A DNA stretch of 64,000 bases from MGIIa-L3 sp038150305 (GCA_038150305.1 JAYOTG010000007.1:19125-83124); one strand, 5' to 3'. Shown: positions 53,029 through 62,110, numbered from the stretch's first letter. Notes: generated from the sequence alone by a model not told the origin. Program-made: numbers and translations.

Positions 53029-53035
53029 TTCATAG
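53029..53035 (+). promoter_or_regulatory. TATA-like element for gap
   Basis: TTCATAG centred 27 bp before ATG 53059, resembling the TTCATATAG of the 23S promoter. Confidence 0.5.
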
Positions 53036-53058
53036 GCCCAGTCCTGACATCAAAGAAC

Positions 53059-54089
53059 ATGACCATCAGGGTGGCCATCAACGGCTACGGCACCATTGGA
53101 AAGCGCGTTGCAGATGCGGTCGCAGCTCAAGACGACATGACCGTCATCGGCGTGACGAAAACACGTCCCTCGTTTGGCTGTGATTTGGCCNNNNNNNNNN
53201 CTTCTGCACCTTCGACGATGCGGACCGCATCCGTGCTTTCGCAGATGCAGGTTATGCGTGTGGAGGCGGCATCTCCGACTTGCTCGCACAAACCGACGTC
53301 GTCATCGATTGTTCGCCCGGAAAAGCCGGTGCAGCCAACCTCGAGCGGTACAAGGCTGCAGGCGTGAAGTGGATCTTCCAAGGCGGTGAAAAGCATGCGA
53401 CGACGGGCATGTCCTACACCTCGTGTGCAAACCATGCCGAGAACCTAAACGTGGAGGGAACCCGCGTGGTGTCGTGCAACACAACGGGCCTTTCTCGGAC
53501 CCTCGTGCCCTTGCTCGAAGCCTGTGGCTCCCTCAAAGTTGAATGCACCATGATTCGCCGTGCGGCTGACCCGGGCGACTCTAAGAAGGGACCCATCAAC
53601 GCGATTACTCCAGTGCTCAAGGTGCCCAGCCACCATGGTCCTGACGTCATGACGGTTCGGCCAGAAATCGACATCACGTCCATGGCCGTCGCGGTTCCCA
53701 CCACCATCATGCACATGCACGCCATCGTTGCCACCTTGCCGGACGGTCACGGCATGACCACGGAGAGCGTGTTGAACCTGTGGAGGTCTCAGCCCCGGGT
53801 GCTGATCATGAACGGCGGTGAAACAGGCATCACCAGCACCGCAGAGGTCATGGAATTCGCACGTGACATCGGACGCACGTGGGGCGATCTGCACGAAATT
53901 TTCGTGTGGGAAGACGGGGTGAAACTCGAAGGAAACAACCTGTACTACTTCCAGGCCATTCACCAAGAATCCGATGTGGTCCCGGAGAACGTTGACGCGG
54001 TTCGCGCATTGATGGGTTCCGAAGAGGACTGGCGCGCTTCCGTGGCCAAGACCGATGCTGCCATTGCCGCGTTCAACGGACTCGCCTAA
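53059..54089 (+). CDS. gap: Type II glyceraldehyde-3-phosphate dehydrogenase (interrupted by assembly gap)
   Basis: Archaeal type II GAPDH, phosphorylating, converting glyceraldehyde 3-phosphate to 1,3-bisphosphoglycerate with NAD(P). The Rossmann start is VAINGYGTIGKRVADAV, and the catalytic Cys lies in SCNTTGL, both typical of archaeal enzymes. The reading frame is broken at the ten N (53191-53200): left part ends GCDLA, right part resumes FCTFDDADRIRAFADAG. By family comparison only about 8 residues appear to be missing, and the true gap must be 3k+2 nt, which 10 is not. I therefore treat it as intact, not a pseudogene. The first part is in frame with ATG 53059, preceded by TTCATAG at -27. 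Confidence 0.92.
53191..53200. other. Assembly gap (10 N) inside gap gene
   Basis: Ten unknown bases; the frames on the two sides require a missing length of 3k+2, so the run is a placeholder. Confidence 0.95.
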
Positions 54090-54111
54090 GGCCGCCCACC
54101 TGTGGGAGGCC

Positions 54112-54118
54112 TTCAAAA
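54112..54118 (+). promoter_or_regulatory. TATA-like element for giant subtilase
   Basis: TTCAAAA centred 27 bp before ATG 54142. A perfect inverted repeat begins 6 bp downstream of it. Confidence 0.5.
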
Positions 54119-54124
54119 GCCGAC

Positions 54125-54144
54125 CATGGCCCCTAAGGGCCATG
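54125..54144 (+). repeat. Perfect 8-4-8 inverted repeat spanning the subtilase start codon
   Basis: CATGGCCC, loop CTAA, GGGCCATG. The right arm contains the ATG at 54142. The repeat lies between the TATA-like element and the predicted transcription start, a position typical of repressor operators; it could also act as a terminator hairpin for gap read-through. Confidence 0.6.
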
Positions 54145-57100
54145 TCGGGTCGCTGGCTCGCCGTTGCACTGGTTGTCCTTCTGCTCCCCTTGGGGCCTGC
54201 GTATGCAGCCAGCACCAGCGAAGCAGACCTTTCACACGAGGAAGACACCGGTCTTGGTCCGGTTCATATGGTGGCTGGAAGCACCCTGACGTCAACGCTT
54301 GGCCCGGTGCCAACCGTGCTTGAGTTTGGAGGCCAGTCCTTCGACCCCATCGTCACCTCACCCCGTGCCCTCGGCCCAGATGGTTTGGCCGTGGTGCAAT
54401 TTTTCCACGGCGACGGGCACGTGCAACTCGCCGCCCTCGAGGCCGTTGAGGCGACCGTCCTTGACCACGTGGACCGCGCGACCATGGTGGTTCGGCTTGC
54501 TCCTGGCGCTGCATCGATGCTCGCCGAGGATCCATCGGTCCGCTGGGTGGGGGCTTACGACGTTGGGTGGCGCATGGATGCACGCCTTGCAGACGGAGCC
54601 GTCGATCGCTATGCGCTGGTGGTGGCGGATGATCTCCGTCCGGACCTCCTTCCTCGATTGGTGGTTGACCTGCTTGACGCAGGGGCCGACGAGGCCACAT
54701 GCGGCGTCGGCCAGTGCATCGTCTCCCTCGCAGCCATGGAGCCTTCTGCACGGCTCACCTTCGTCGAGGACATTGCGCGGGACGGTCGTTTCCTCTGGAT
54801 TGAGCCGGCCTATGCCATGGAAGTCCACAATGCGGTGGCCGCCGGTCTGGCCGGTGTGATTGACGTTCGCAACAACGCCAGCTTCACCCTCGACGGGTCC
54901 GGCGAGACCATCGCCATCACCGACACCGGATTGGACCGAGACCATCCGGACATCGTCGGGCGCATCGCGGTCATCGACACCAGTTTCGGGCTTGATCCGT
55001 CACCCGCCGACAGCAACGCCGGTCACGGCACCCACGTGGCCTTGACCGTCCTTGGCGACGGGACCGGTGACGCCTCGGCCACGGGCATGGCCCCAGCGGC
55101 TTCGTTGGTCATGTACCCCTTGGAGCACGACCCGACCGGCGTCTTTGGGCGACAAGGGTCCCTGTATGAAATGCTCAGCGATGCCGACCAAGCCACGGCG
55201 CGCGTCTCCGTCAACGCCTGGGGATTGAACGGAGGGCACGGGGATTACACGTCTGACAGCCGTTCCGTCGACCAATACGTGGACACCTTTGGGGATCTGT
55301 TGCCCGTGTTCTCAGCAAGCGATGCTGGGACGACGGGCGTCACGCCTCCTGCGACGGCAAAGAACGCGCTGGGTGTCGGTGCATCCAACGGAACCGACCT
55401 CCTCCCTTGGTCGGATTCGGGTCAGGGCCCCCTCGCAGACGGTCGCATCAAGCCCGACGTGATTGCTCCGGGGATGGCCGTGTGCTCCGGGCGGGCTGAA
55501 GAGGCGCGCTTCCCCGCCGGTTCGAGCTGCGGTACGGGAACCCACGCCAACGGTGACCCGCTGTACATGAGCCTGAGCGGCACCTCGCAAGCCACGGCCG
55601 TGGCGGGCGGGACGGCTGCCCTCGTTCGAGAGTACATCCGTGAGGAGGCTGGCGTGACGGCCCCATCGGCCGCCCTCATCAAGGCGATGCTCATCAACGG
55701 CGCGAAGGACGTCGGCGCCGCAGACATTCCAAACGGCGCCGAGGGTTGGGGCCACATCGATCTTGACCGGACCGTTCGCCCGATGGACGGCAGCACGATG
55801 CTCACCACTTTCCTGGACGACGGCCCAAGCCTTCGTGCAGGCTACGGTTTGCTGTATTCGTTCGGTCTTGATCCATCTTCGGGCATCGATATCACGCTGG
55901 CCTGGTCCGATACGCCAGGCAGCGCCGCCTCCGGCACGACCAGCACCCGCCTGATCAACGACCTCGACCTTGTGTTGGTCGCGCCCGACGGGACCCGCTG
56001 GCTCGGCAACGATTTTGCCAGCGGCTTCTCGACCACCGGCGGTGCTGCTGACGACGTCAACAACGTCGAACGCATCCGCGTTGCGCCCGGTGTGTTGACC
56101 GGTGCTGGTGCGTGGACCGTTGAAGTCCATCACCGCGGCGGCCAGGCCCAAGATTTCGCCCTCGTCGTGGTCGCTGACGCCTCCGCCACGCCTACCGCGG
56201 ACCTCGTCGGATTGGAGCGAAGCATCCTCTTGTCCACGGACCAACCGCTCAAGGACGACGTCATCTCCATCTCCATGTCGTGGCTGAATCAAGGCACGGC
56301 GCAAGCACCGGCGCACCGGGTGGTGCTGACGGATTTGACCGAGGGCGCCGTGTTGTACGATGACGTACGCAGCCCCCTTGCATCGGGCAGCATTGACAGC
56401 CACATCATCCTCCACACATTTTCGACCACAGGGACACACACGCTCGAACTCAAACTCGACACGGACGATGACGTATCCGAACTCAACGACGCCCAGCAAG
56501 GCGTGGACAACAACGTGTTCACCCTGGACGTCGAAGTCAGCGCCCTCGGCGTTCGCGTGATTCCATACGCCGATGAAGGTTCGCTGCCCACCACCCCACA
56601 AGAGCGGGAGGCGGCCTCAAATCATGACTTCGACGTCCGAAACAGCAGCGGGATTGAGATTCCGCTTCGTGTGCAACACGAAGGCACCGGGAACCGAACG
56701 GTCGCGGTGACGGTGACGCAGGTGCAAGCCATCGACGCCGCGCTCCCCGGTGTGCTGCTCTCACCCAAGGACGCGTGGTCGAAAGGCCTCAACGAAACTG
56801 GCCCCTATGCCGTGAAGGAATTCGGCGTGACGGGTGACCACAGGGATCTCACCCTCATCTTGACCGATCTTGACGCCGTCATTGGCGGTACCGGCCCGGA
56901 CCGGTACGCCGCTGCCGGGACCTATGTGGTTGACGTCAAGGCTAGTTACACCGACCAGCCCTTCGTGTCCCACACGCAGCGCTTCACGGTCAATGTGGGG
57001 CGCGTGGATGACGTCTTGGTCGGTGTCTCGGGGACGTTGCTGCCCAACGGTGATCCCATTGCTGCAGAGCCCGGAAGTTCCGTTTCCTTTTCCATTGCTG

Positions 57101-59013
57101 TCATGAACACCGGAAACGCCCCTGCGCGGTACAACCTCGCGTGCACGGTGGACCTCGACGGATGGCAGGTCGGGCTTGATGGGACCGCCGCCTCGACCCT
57201 TGATTTCGAACCCCTCGACATCCTGCAGGACTTGCCCATGCCGGTCTCGGTTTCTGTGCCACCGATCGTCGATGGTGCGCCGACGCCCGACGACAAGGCA
57301 GAAGTTGTGTGTACCATCACCTCGGCCACAGACCCAGACTTTTCCCATGTGGAAATCCTCGAAGTCGGGGTGCTTCCTCAGACGATGTTCTCTGTCGACG
57401 TTTCCGTCGAAGGGGAACGCCTCGGTCCGTCCGCGCTGGCTGAAGACGTGAAGGTGGACAGCGCAGAATTGGTGGAACTTGAGGCGCTGGTGTCGAACCT
57501 CGGCAACGTGCCTGTGGACCTGACCATGACCATGCAACTGGGCGATCCAAAATGGGCGTACGACGCAGAAATCGACGGGGTCTCCGTCGAGCAAAAAGCG
57601 AGTATTCCACTGACCTTGCAACCAGGCACGTCCGAAATCGTCACCTATCTCCTCTTGGTCCCTCCGACCGCTGAACAGGGTGACGCCAACACCTACCAAC
57701 TCAAAACACGAGAAAGCGCCCAACTCTTCGTCAGCAACACCACCCGATTGGTGGTCGCTGAGGAGTTGGAATACGTCCTGACGCTGCCTGAGAACGCTTC
57801 CGTGTCGGTCAACGGTGATTTCACCTTCCTTGACGTGGACATTGAAAACACGGGCACGACGCTGATGGGCCTTGCATGGGCGACGGGATTGGTCCCAGAC
57901 GGATGGTCCGTCGCCTTCTCCAATCCACCTGAGGTCATCGCTCCTCGAGAGGTGAAAACCGCACGCCTCGGCATCATGGCCCCGCCAGGCACACCTGCGT
58001 CTGCCAACGCCCTGGAGGTGCTCATAGACGTCTCTGCCAACAGCGGCAGCCAGTGGCTGAACGTGAGTGAACGGCTTGACGTTGCCGTCAGCGAAACGAT
58101 GCACGCAACCCTCGACGCTGGCGTGGAAGGGGCTTTGCTCGATCTCGTGCGGGGTACCGCCGTGGAGCAACAAATTGCCGTGGTCAACACCGGTAACCTC
58201 CCTCTGGCCGTGACGTGCGATGCACGGGTCGAGAACAGCGACGGCCAACCCATCGAGGGTTGGGACGTGTCCTGCATGGGTGACCTCGGCGCGCTTGCGG
58301 TTGATGAGGACGGGGCCGTGACCGTGACCTTCACGCCGACGGACGATGCATCCTCGGCGCGCTCCATCCTCGTGGTTGAGCTGCTCGACGCCGAAGGCGC
58401 TATGATTGGATTCACCAGCATCGAGGTTGCACCTGCTCCGGCAGGCAACAACGGCGGCTTGTTTGGGGTCCTGCCGGGTTGGGCTGCAGGATTGGTGCTC
58501 GCAGTTGTTCTGTTGTCGCTGATTGTGGTTGGCCTTCGCGTCCGCGGATCTGCTGTGGTCCCCGACATGGGCGAGGACATCCTCGCTCCTGGCGCACACG
58601 CTCAGGCCGACACCGATGGACAGCGGCGTGCAGATCTGCTGGACACCGGTGCGGAACACGATCTGACCTCAGGCGCGGTGAGCGAAGCCGAAATTCAAGC
58701 CGCGTTGGCACAATCCATCGAGCCGCTTCCAACACCTGCGCCCGGCCCCGCCATGCCCGCTGGTCGTCCTCCGATGGCCACCGTTCCCAAGGGGTTGCCG
58801 CCGCTTGCCGCATCCTTGCCGGCCGGCCGGCCACCGGCAGCGAAGCCTCTGCCTCCGTTGCCTGCGCCAGCCGTTGCGCCACCGCTTCCGGCTCTTCCTC
58901 CGGCCCAGCCGGCCGTTCCGCCTGTGCCTGCTGAGGGTCTCCCTGAAGGTTGGACCATGGAGCAGTGGCAACACTACGGGCAGCAATGGCTCGTTAAGAA
59001 CGGCCGTGCCTGA
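54142..59013 (+). CDS. Giant cell-surface subtilisin-like protease with C-terminal GWTxEQW tail motif
   Basis: About 1623 residues. Signal peptide (WLAVALVVLLLPLGPAYAAST), then a propeptide-like region, then an S8 domain with Asp261 (ITDTGLD), His295 (GHGTHVA) and Ser482 (SGTSQAT). Downstream come a P-domain-like jelly roll and several CARDB/NEW3-like modules (for example AVMNTGNAPARY, VSNLGNVPVDL, IENTGTTLMGL). One membrane helix lies near 1444-1466, followed by a proline-rich cytoplasmic tail ending in GLPEGWTMEQWQHYGQQWL, almost the same terminal motif as the 24168-29603 protein. A secreted protease tethered to the membrane with a cytoplasmic contact site is inferred. ATG 54142 is chosen because the upstream frame overlaps gap. 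Confidence 0.93.
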   Translation: MSGRWLAVALVVLLLPLGPAYAASTSEADLSHEEDTGLGPVHMVAGSTLTSTLGPVPTVLEFGGQSFDPIVTSPRALGPDGLAVVQFFHGDGHVQLAALEAVEATVLDHVDRATMVVRLAPGAASMLAEDPSVRWVGAYDVGWRMDARLADGAVDRYALVVADDLRPDLLPRLVVDLLDAGADEATCGVGQCIVSLAAMEPSARLTFVEDIARDGRFLWIEPAYAMEVHNAVAAGLAGVIDVRNNASFTLDGSGETIAITDTGLDRDHPDIVGRIAVIDTSFGLDPSPADSNAGHGTHVALTVLGDGTGDASATGMAPAASLVMYPLEHDPTGVFGRQGSLYEMLSDADQATARVSVNAWGLNGGHGDYTSDSRSVDQYVDTFGDLLPVFSASDAGTTGVTPPATAKNALGVGASNGTDLLPWSDSGQGPLADGRIKPDVIAPGMAVCSGRAEEARFPAGSSCGTGTHANGDPLYMSLSGTSQATAVAGGTAALVREYIREEAGVTAPSAALIKAMLINGAKDVGAADIPNGAEGWGHIDLDRTVRPMDGSTMLTTFLDDGPSLRAGYGLLYSFGLDPSSGIDITLAWSDTPGSAASGTTSTRLINDLDLVLVAPDGTRWLGNDFASGFSTTGGAADDVNNVERIRVAPGVLTGAGAWTVEVHHRGGQAQDFALVVVADASATPTADLVGLERSILLSTDQPLKDDVISISMSWLNQGTAQAPAHRVVLTDLTEGAVLYDDVRSPLASGSIDSHIILHTFSTTGTHTLELKLDTDDDVSELNDAQQGVDNNVFTLDVEVSALGVRVIPYADEGSLPTTPQEREAASNHDFDVRNSSGIEIPLRVQHEGTGNRTVAVTVTQVQAIDAALPGVLLSPKDAWSKGLNETGPYAVKEFGVTGDHRDLTLILTDLDAVIGGTGPDRYAAAGTYVVDVKASYTDQPFVSHTQRFTVNVGRVDDVLVGVSGTLLPNGDPIAAEPGSSVSFSIAVMNTGNAPARYNLACTVDLDGWQVGLDGTAASTLDFEPLDILQDLPMPVSVSVPPIVDGAPTPDDKAEVVCTITSATDPDFSHVEILEVGVLPQTMFSVDVSVEGERLGPSALAEDVKVDSAELVELEALVSNLGNVPVDLTMTMQLGDPKWAYDAEIDGVSVEQKASIPLTLQPGTSEIVTYLLLVPPTAEQGDANTYQLKTRESAQLFVSNTTRLVVAEELEYVLTLPENASVSVNGDFTFLDVDIENTGTTLMGLAWATGLVPDGWSVAFSNPPEVIAPREVKTARLGIMAPPGTPASANALEVLIDVSANSGSQWLNVSERLDVAVSETMHATLDAGVEGALLDLVRGTAVEQQIAVVNTGNLPLAVTCDARVENSDGQPIEGWDVSCMGDLGALAVDEDGAVTVTFTPTDDASSARSILVVELLDAEGAMIGFTSIEVAPAPAGNNGGLFGVLPGWAAGLVLAVVLLSLIVVGLRVRGSAVVPDMGEDILAPGAHAQADTDGQRRADLLDTGAEHDLTSGAVSEAEIQAALAQSIEPLPTPAPGPAMPAGRPPMATVPKGLPPLAASLPAGRPPAAKPLPPLPAPAVAPPLPALPPAQPAVPPVPAEGLPEGWTMEQWQHYGQQWLVKNGRA

Positions 59014-59021
59014 GCGCGACG

Positions 59022-59028
59022 TTGAAAG
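59022..59028 (+). promoter_or_regulatory. TATA-like element for adk operon
   Basis: TTGAAAG centred 25 bp before ATG 59050. Confidence 0.5.
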
Positions 59029-59049
59029 CGGCCTCGCCCATCCTCGGCC

Positions 59050-59682
59050 ATGGGCAGCATCATCCTGTTCGGTCCACCGGGGGCTGGGAAAGGCACGCAG
59101 GCACAACGCATCGTCGATCAAACGGGCCAGCCGCAGGTCTCAACCGGCGACATGTTGCGAGCCGCCGTGGCCGCGGGGACCGAGGTCGGGAAGGAAGCCA
59201 AAGCGTACATGGAGTCGGGGGCTCTTGTGCCAGATGACGTCATCGTGCGCATCATCCAGGAACGTCTGACTGAGCCTGATGCGGCCCACGGCGTGATGTT
59301 CGACGGGTTTCCCCGTACCATTCCACAGGCCGAAGCCCTGGACGGGATTGAGGACATCGATGCTGTGATTTCCATTGAGGTTCCTGACGATGAAATCGTT
59401 GGGCGAATCACGGGGCGCTACACCTGCAAAGCATGCGGGAGGGTGTACCACGACCTGCACCTTCCCTTGCCAGCGTCAGGCTGCCCATGCGGTTCGTTCG
59501 AAGAAGTTCGTCGTGCCGACGATTCGGAATCAACGGTTCGAGCGCGCTTGGAGACCTACCATGCACAAACGCGTCCTGTCGCTGAGCATTACGAGCGTGC
59601 AGGTGTGCTCCACCGCATCGACGGTGTCGGCGATGTCGAGGACATTTCACGCGCCATCCTTTCCACCCTTGGGGTCGAATGA
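59050..59682 (+). CDS. adk: Adenylate kinase with zinc-type LID
   Basis: 210 residues, bacterial-like long-form adenylate kinase catalysing ATP + AMP to 2 ADP. The P-loop is GPPGAGKGT, the AMP site includes STGDMLRAAV and FDGFPRT, and the LID carries a Cys set CKACGRVYH...CPCGS consistent with structural zinc, with the last pair spaced C-x-C instead of the usual C-x2-C. This form differs from the short trimeric archaeal AdkA, and may derive from bacteria by old transfer (inference). The gene is followed by rnp4 with a 4-bp ATGA overlap. Confidence 0.96.
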   Translation: MGSIILFGPPGAGKGTQAQRIVDQTGQPQVSTGDMLRAAVAAGTEVGKEAKAYMESGALVPDDVIVRIIQERLTEPDAAHGVMFDGFPRTIPQAEALDGIEDIDAVISIEVPDDEIVGRITGRYTCKACGRVYHDLHLPLPASGCPCGSFEEVRRADDSESTVRARLETYHAQTRPVAEHYERAGVLHRIDGVGDVEDISRAILSTLGVE

Positions 59683-60017
59683 ACATGGCCCGACGTCGGC
59701 GAGGCCGCACCGGTCGTCGTCGGCAAGCCGCCACGGCTTCGGTGTCCATGCTCGTCCAGCGTTTGGAAGCACGCACCCTCGGTGACCCCTTGACGCCGGT
59801 GCTGCTCGACCATCTGCGCCGCGTCTGCCGCAGGCAACGCATGCCGGTGCCGCTCCCGTGGCGTCACATGATGTGCCGAGGCTGCCACGGTGCCTTACGA
59901 CCCGGTTACGAAGCGCGCGTGCGGATTCGGCAGCGCCAACGCATCACAACCTGCTTGTCCTGTGGTCGTGTTCACCGCTTCGGACCCTGGTCGAAACCGG
60001 GTGCGCAGGAGGATTGA
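59679..60017 (+). CDS. rnp4: RNase P protein component 4 (Rpp21/Rpr2 family)
   Basis: 112 residues. A basic helical N-terminus (MNMARRRRGRTGRRRQAA) is followed by a zinc ribbon with CRGC and CLSC and the segment RVRIRQRQRITTCLSCGRVHRF, matching archaeal Rnp4. The protein belongs to the RNase P holoenzyme that matures tRNA 5' ends. The ATG overlaps the adk stop by 4 bp, so the two are translationally coupled; the CRM/YhbY gene follows after 32 bp. Confidence 0.9.
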   Translation: MNMARRRRGRTGRRRQAATASVSMLVQRLEARTLGDPLTPVLLDHLRRVCRRQRMPVPLPWRHMMCRGCHGALRPGYEARVRIRQRQRITTCLSCGRVHRFGPWSKPGAQED

Positions 60018-60049
60018 AGGCGCACCGTCCGCGCCGTGGAGGTATTCCC

Positions 60050-60316
60050 ATGGGCGACATACCAAATCACATCCGCCGTGAAGCGGCCTCGAAGGACGTC
60101 AAGCCCACGGTTCGAGTGGGCCGTTCAGGGCTCACTGAAGCTTTGGTTGAAGAAGTAGACGGGCAGCTTCGCCAGCGCGCCATGGTCAAGATCAAAGTCA
60201 ACCGAGGCGTTTTCGACCGAGAGAACCTCGCGCTTCTCTGGGAGGCTCTGGTTGAAAGAACGGGTGCCGTGTTGGTGCTCTCCCGCGGAAACGTCGGCGT
60301 CCTCTGGCGTCGCTGA
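60050..60316 (+). CDS. YhbY/CRM-domain RNA-binding protein
   Basis: 88 residues, the size of bacterial YhbY and archaeal single-CRM proteins. The pattern RVGRSGLTEALVEEVDGQL, then MVKIKVNRG and LVLSRGNVGVLWRR matches the CRM fold, in which the GxxG-like loop contacts RNA. Bacterial YhbY binds pre-50S particles. GGAGGT lies 7 bp before ATG 60050; a longer frame upstream overlaps rnp4 and lacks the domain. With adk and rnp4 it forms an RNA-maturation-related operon. Confidence 0.9.
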   Translation: MGDIPNHIRREAASKDVKPTVRVGRSGLTEALVEEVDGQLRQRAMVKIKVNRGVFDRENLALLWEALVERTGAVLVLSRGNVGVLWRR

Positions 60317-60345
60317 AGGCCAATTCCCCGCTGATTTGGACGACA

Positions 60346-62094
60346 ATGGATTATAGCGTCCCGTCGAGCCGGCAAGGCATGGGCCTCCTTCCGCACCCGT
60401 CCCGCCGTGCCGGTCATCGCCTTGCCTTGCTGACGTTGTTGGGCGTTGGCCTCCTGATGTTCATCGGCCAAGGCATGGCCGCTGGAGGCGGTGGCGGCGA
60501 GAATGAAATGCACCTTGAGATTCACATCAAAGCTGGTCTAGAATCTCAAGCCTTGCTCGTGGGCGGCCTCATTCTTTTGGCCGTGTATGCGATGATCATC
60601 ACCGAGGTGGTGGAGCGCACGCTTGCTGCTGCACTAGGTGGTCTCGCTGCGGTTCTCGCCCTCAATTACTACTCCGAAGAGGCTGCGCTGAGCCTCAAGG
60701 CCGTCACGACGATGATCGATTGGGAAACCATCGGTCTCTTGCTCGGGATGATGGTCATGGTGGGCATTCTTTCCAACACGGGCGTGTTCGAGTGGTTCGC
60801 GGTTGAAGCCTACAAGCGCAGCGGCGGAGACGTATGGACCCTGACGGTCATCTTGTGTCTCGTGACGGCCGTTTTGTCGGCGTTTTTGGACAACGTGACG
60901 ACCATGCTCTTGTTGACCCCGGTCACCATCCAATTGGCCAGGGTGCTCGACTTGAGGCCCATTCCGCTGCTCATTGCAGAGGTGCTCTTCTCAAACATCG
61001 GCGGTGCGGCCACCATGATTGGTGATCCGCCCAACATCATGATTGGATCGGCGCTTTCCCCCGATGCGATTTCAAAGAACCCTGACCCAGCGCTCGCCGC
61101 TCTGGCCGACAGCGGCGTGACCTTCAACGACTTCATCATCGAAATGGGTCCGGCCATCCTGATGTGCATCGTTCCTGGCCTCATGATGATCCGCTGGCTG
61201 TTCCGCGACGAACTGTCGGGTGTCCGTCACCGCGACGTCGCAGAACTCGAGCACCGCTACGGCATCAAAGACCCACGCGGGCTCAAGATCAGCGGTGGCA
61301 TCCTCGCTTTGGTCATCATTGCCTTCTTCCTCCACCCCATCTTCCACATCCCCGTCTCCTGGATTGCGCTCGTTGGTGGCGTGGTCATGCTGACCGCGAC
61401 CAACCCGCACGAGATCGAGGAGCCTTTGCATCACGTGGAGTGGACGACCCTGCTCTTCTTCGCCGGTCTCTTCGTGCTGGTGCACTCTTTGGAATACCTC
61501 GGTTTGATTGGATGGATTGGCGAGCAGGTGACCAGCGCCATCGGCTCCTTTAGCGAGGACATGATGTTGCCTGCCGCCATCGTCATCATCCTCTGGGTGT
61601 CGGCCATCGCGTCTGCCTTCATTGACAACATCCCGTACACGGCGACGATGATTCCCGTTGTGTTGGCGATGTGTGCCGACCTCAGCCTTCCCCTGGAGCC
61701 GGTCATTTGGGCCCTCGCTTTTGGCGCCTGTCTTGGCGGCAACGGGACGCTTATCGGGGCTTCTGCCAACGTCGTGACGGCTGGCCTTTCGAAGGAAGCG
61801 GGTTATCCCATCTCGTTCAACGAGTTCTTCCGTGCGGGTTTCCCTGTCATGCTCGTGACGACCTTCATCGCCATGATCTACTCCCTGTTGGTGTACGTGG
61901 TGGGAGCCGACAGCCCGATGCTTTGGAAGCTGGTGCTGCTCCTCCTCACGGCGTTCAGCCTCATCTGGCAATTCTCCAAGGGCATGAGCTCCGGACTGAC
62001 GCCAATCGAGTCGCTCGGCGACCATGGGCTGGACGAGGTCATTGAAGGGGCGAAGAACCTGAAGAACACCTTGCTCGGCAGCGAGCAAGAATGA
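60346..62094 (+). CDS. ArsB/NhaD-type ion transporter (SLC13/P-protein superfamily)
   Basis: 582 residues with about a dozen hydrophobic segments. The duplicated pore signatures of the ion transporter superfamily are visible: AFLDNVTTMLLLTPVTI and IGGAATMIGDPPNIMIGS in the first half, and AFIDNIPYTATMIPVVL and GGNGTLIGASANVV in the second. Relatives include NhaD Na+/H+ antiporters, ArsB and the P protein; substrate cannot be decided from sequence, though sodium/proton exchange would suit a marine cell. The N-terminal region before the first helix is unusually long (about 60 residues, including a predicted signal-like helix and a Gly-rich GGGGGEN). The next gene begins 56 bp downstream. Confidence 0.88.
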   Translation: MDYSVPSSRQGMGLLPHPSRRAGHRLALLTLLGVGLLMFIGQGMAAGGGGGENEMHLEIHIKAGLESQALLVGGLILLAVYAMIITEVVERTLAAALGGLAAVLALNYYSEEAALSLKAVTTMIDWETIGLLLGMMVMVGILSNTGVFEWFAVEAYKRSGGDVWTLTVILCLVTAVLSAFLDNVTTMLLLTPVTIQLARVLDLRPIPLLIAEVLFSNIGGAATMIGDPPNIMIGSALSPDAISKNPDPALAALADSGVTFNDFIIEMGPAILMCIVPGLMMIRWLFRDELSGVRHRDVAELEHRYGIKDPRGLKISGGILALVIIAFFLHPIFHIPVSWIALVGGVVMLTATNPHEIEEPLHHVEWTTLLFFAGLFVLVHSLEYLGLIGWIGEQVTSAIGSFSEDMMLPAAIVIILWVSAIASAFIDNIPYTATMIPVVLAMCADLSLPLEPVIWALAFGACLGGNGTLIGASANVVTAGLSKEAGYPISFNEFFRAGFPVMLVTTFIAMIYSLLVYVVGADSPMLWKLVLLLLTAFSLIWQFSKGMSSGLTPIESLGDHGLDEVIEGAKNLKNTLLGSEQE

Positions 62095-62110
62095 GCCTCA
62101 AGCCGCCGTC

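Noticed and set aside
56761..58659. 632-residue minus-strand frame
   Set aside because: Antisense to the giant subtilase; no motif.
61072..62088. 338-residue minus-strand frame
   Set aside because: Antisense to a transporter with conserved pore motifs; hydrophilic and low complexity.
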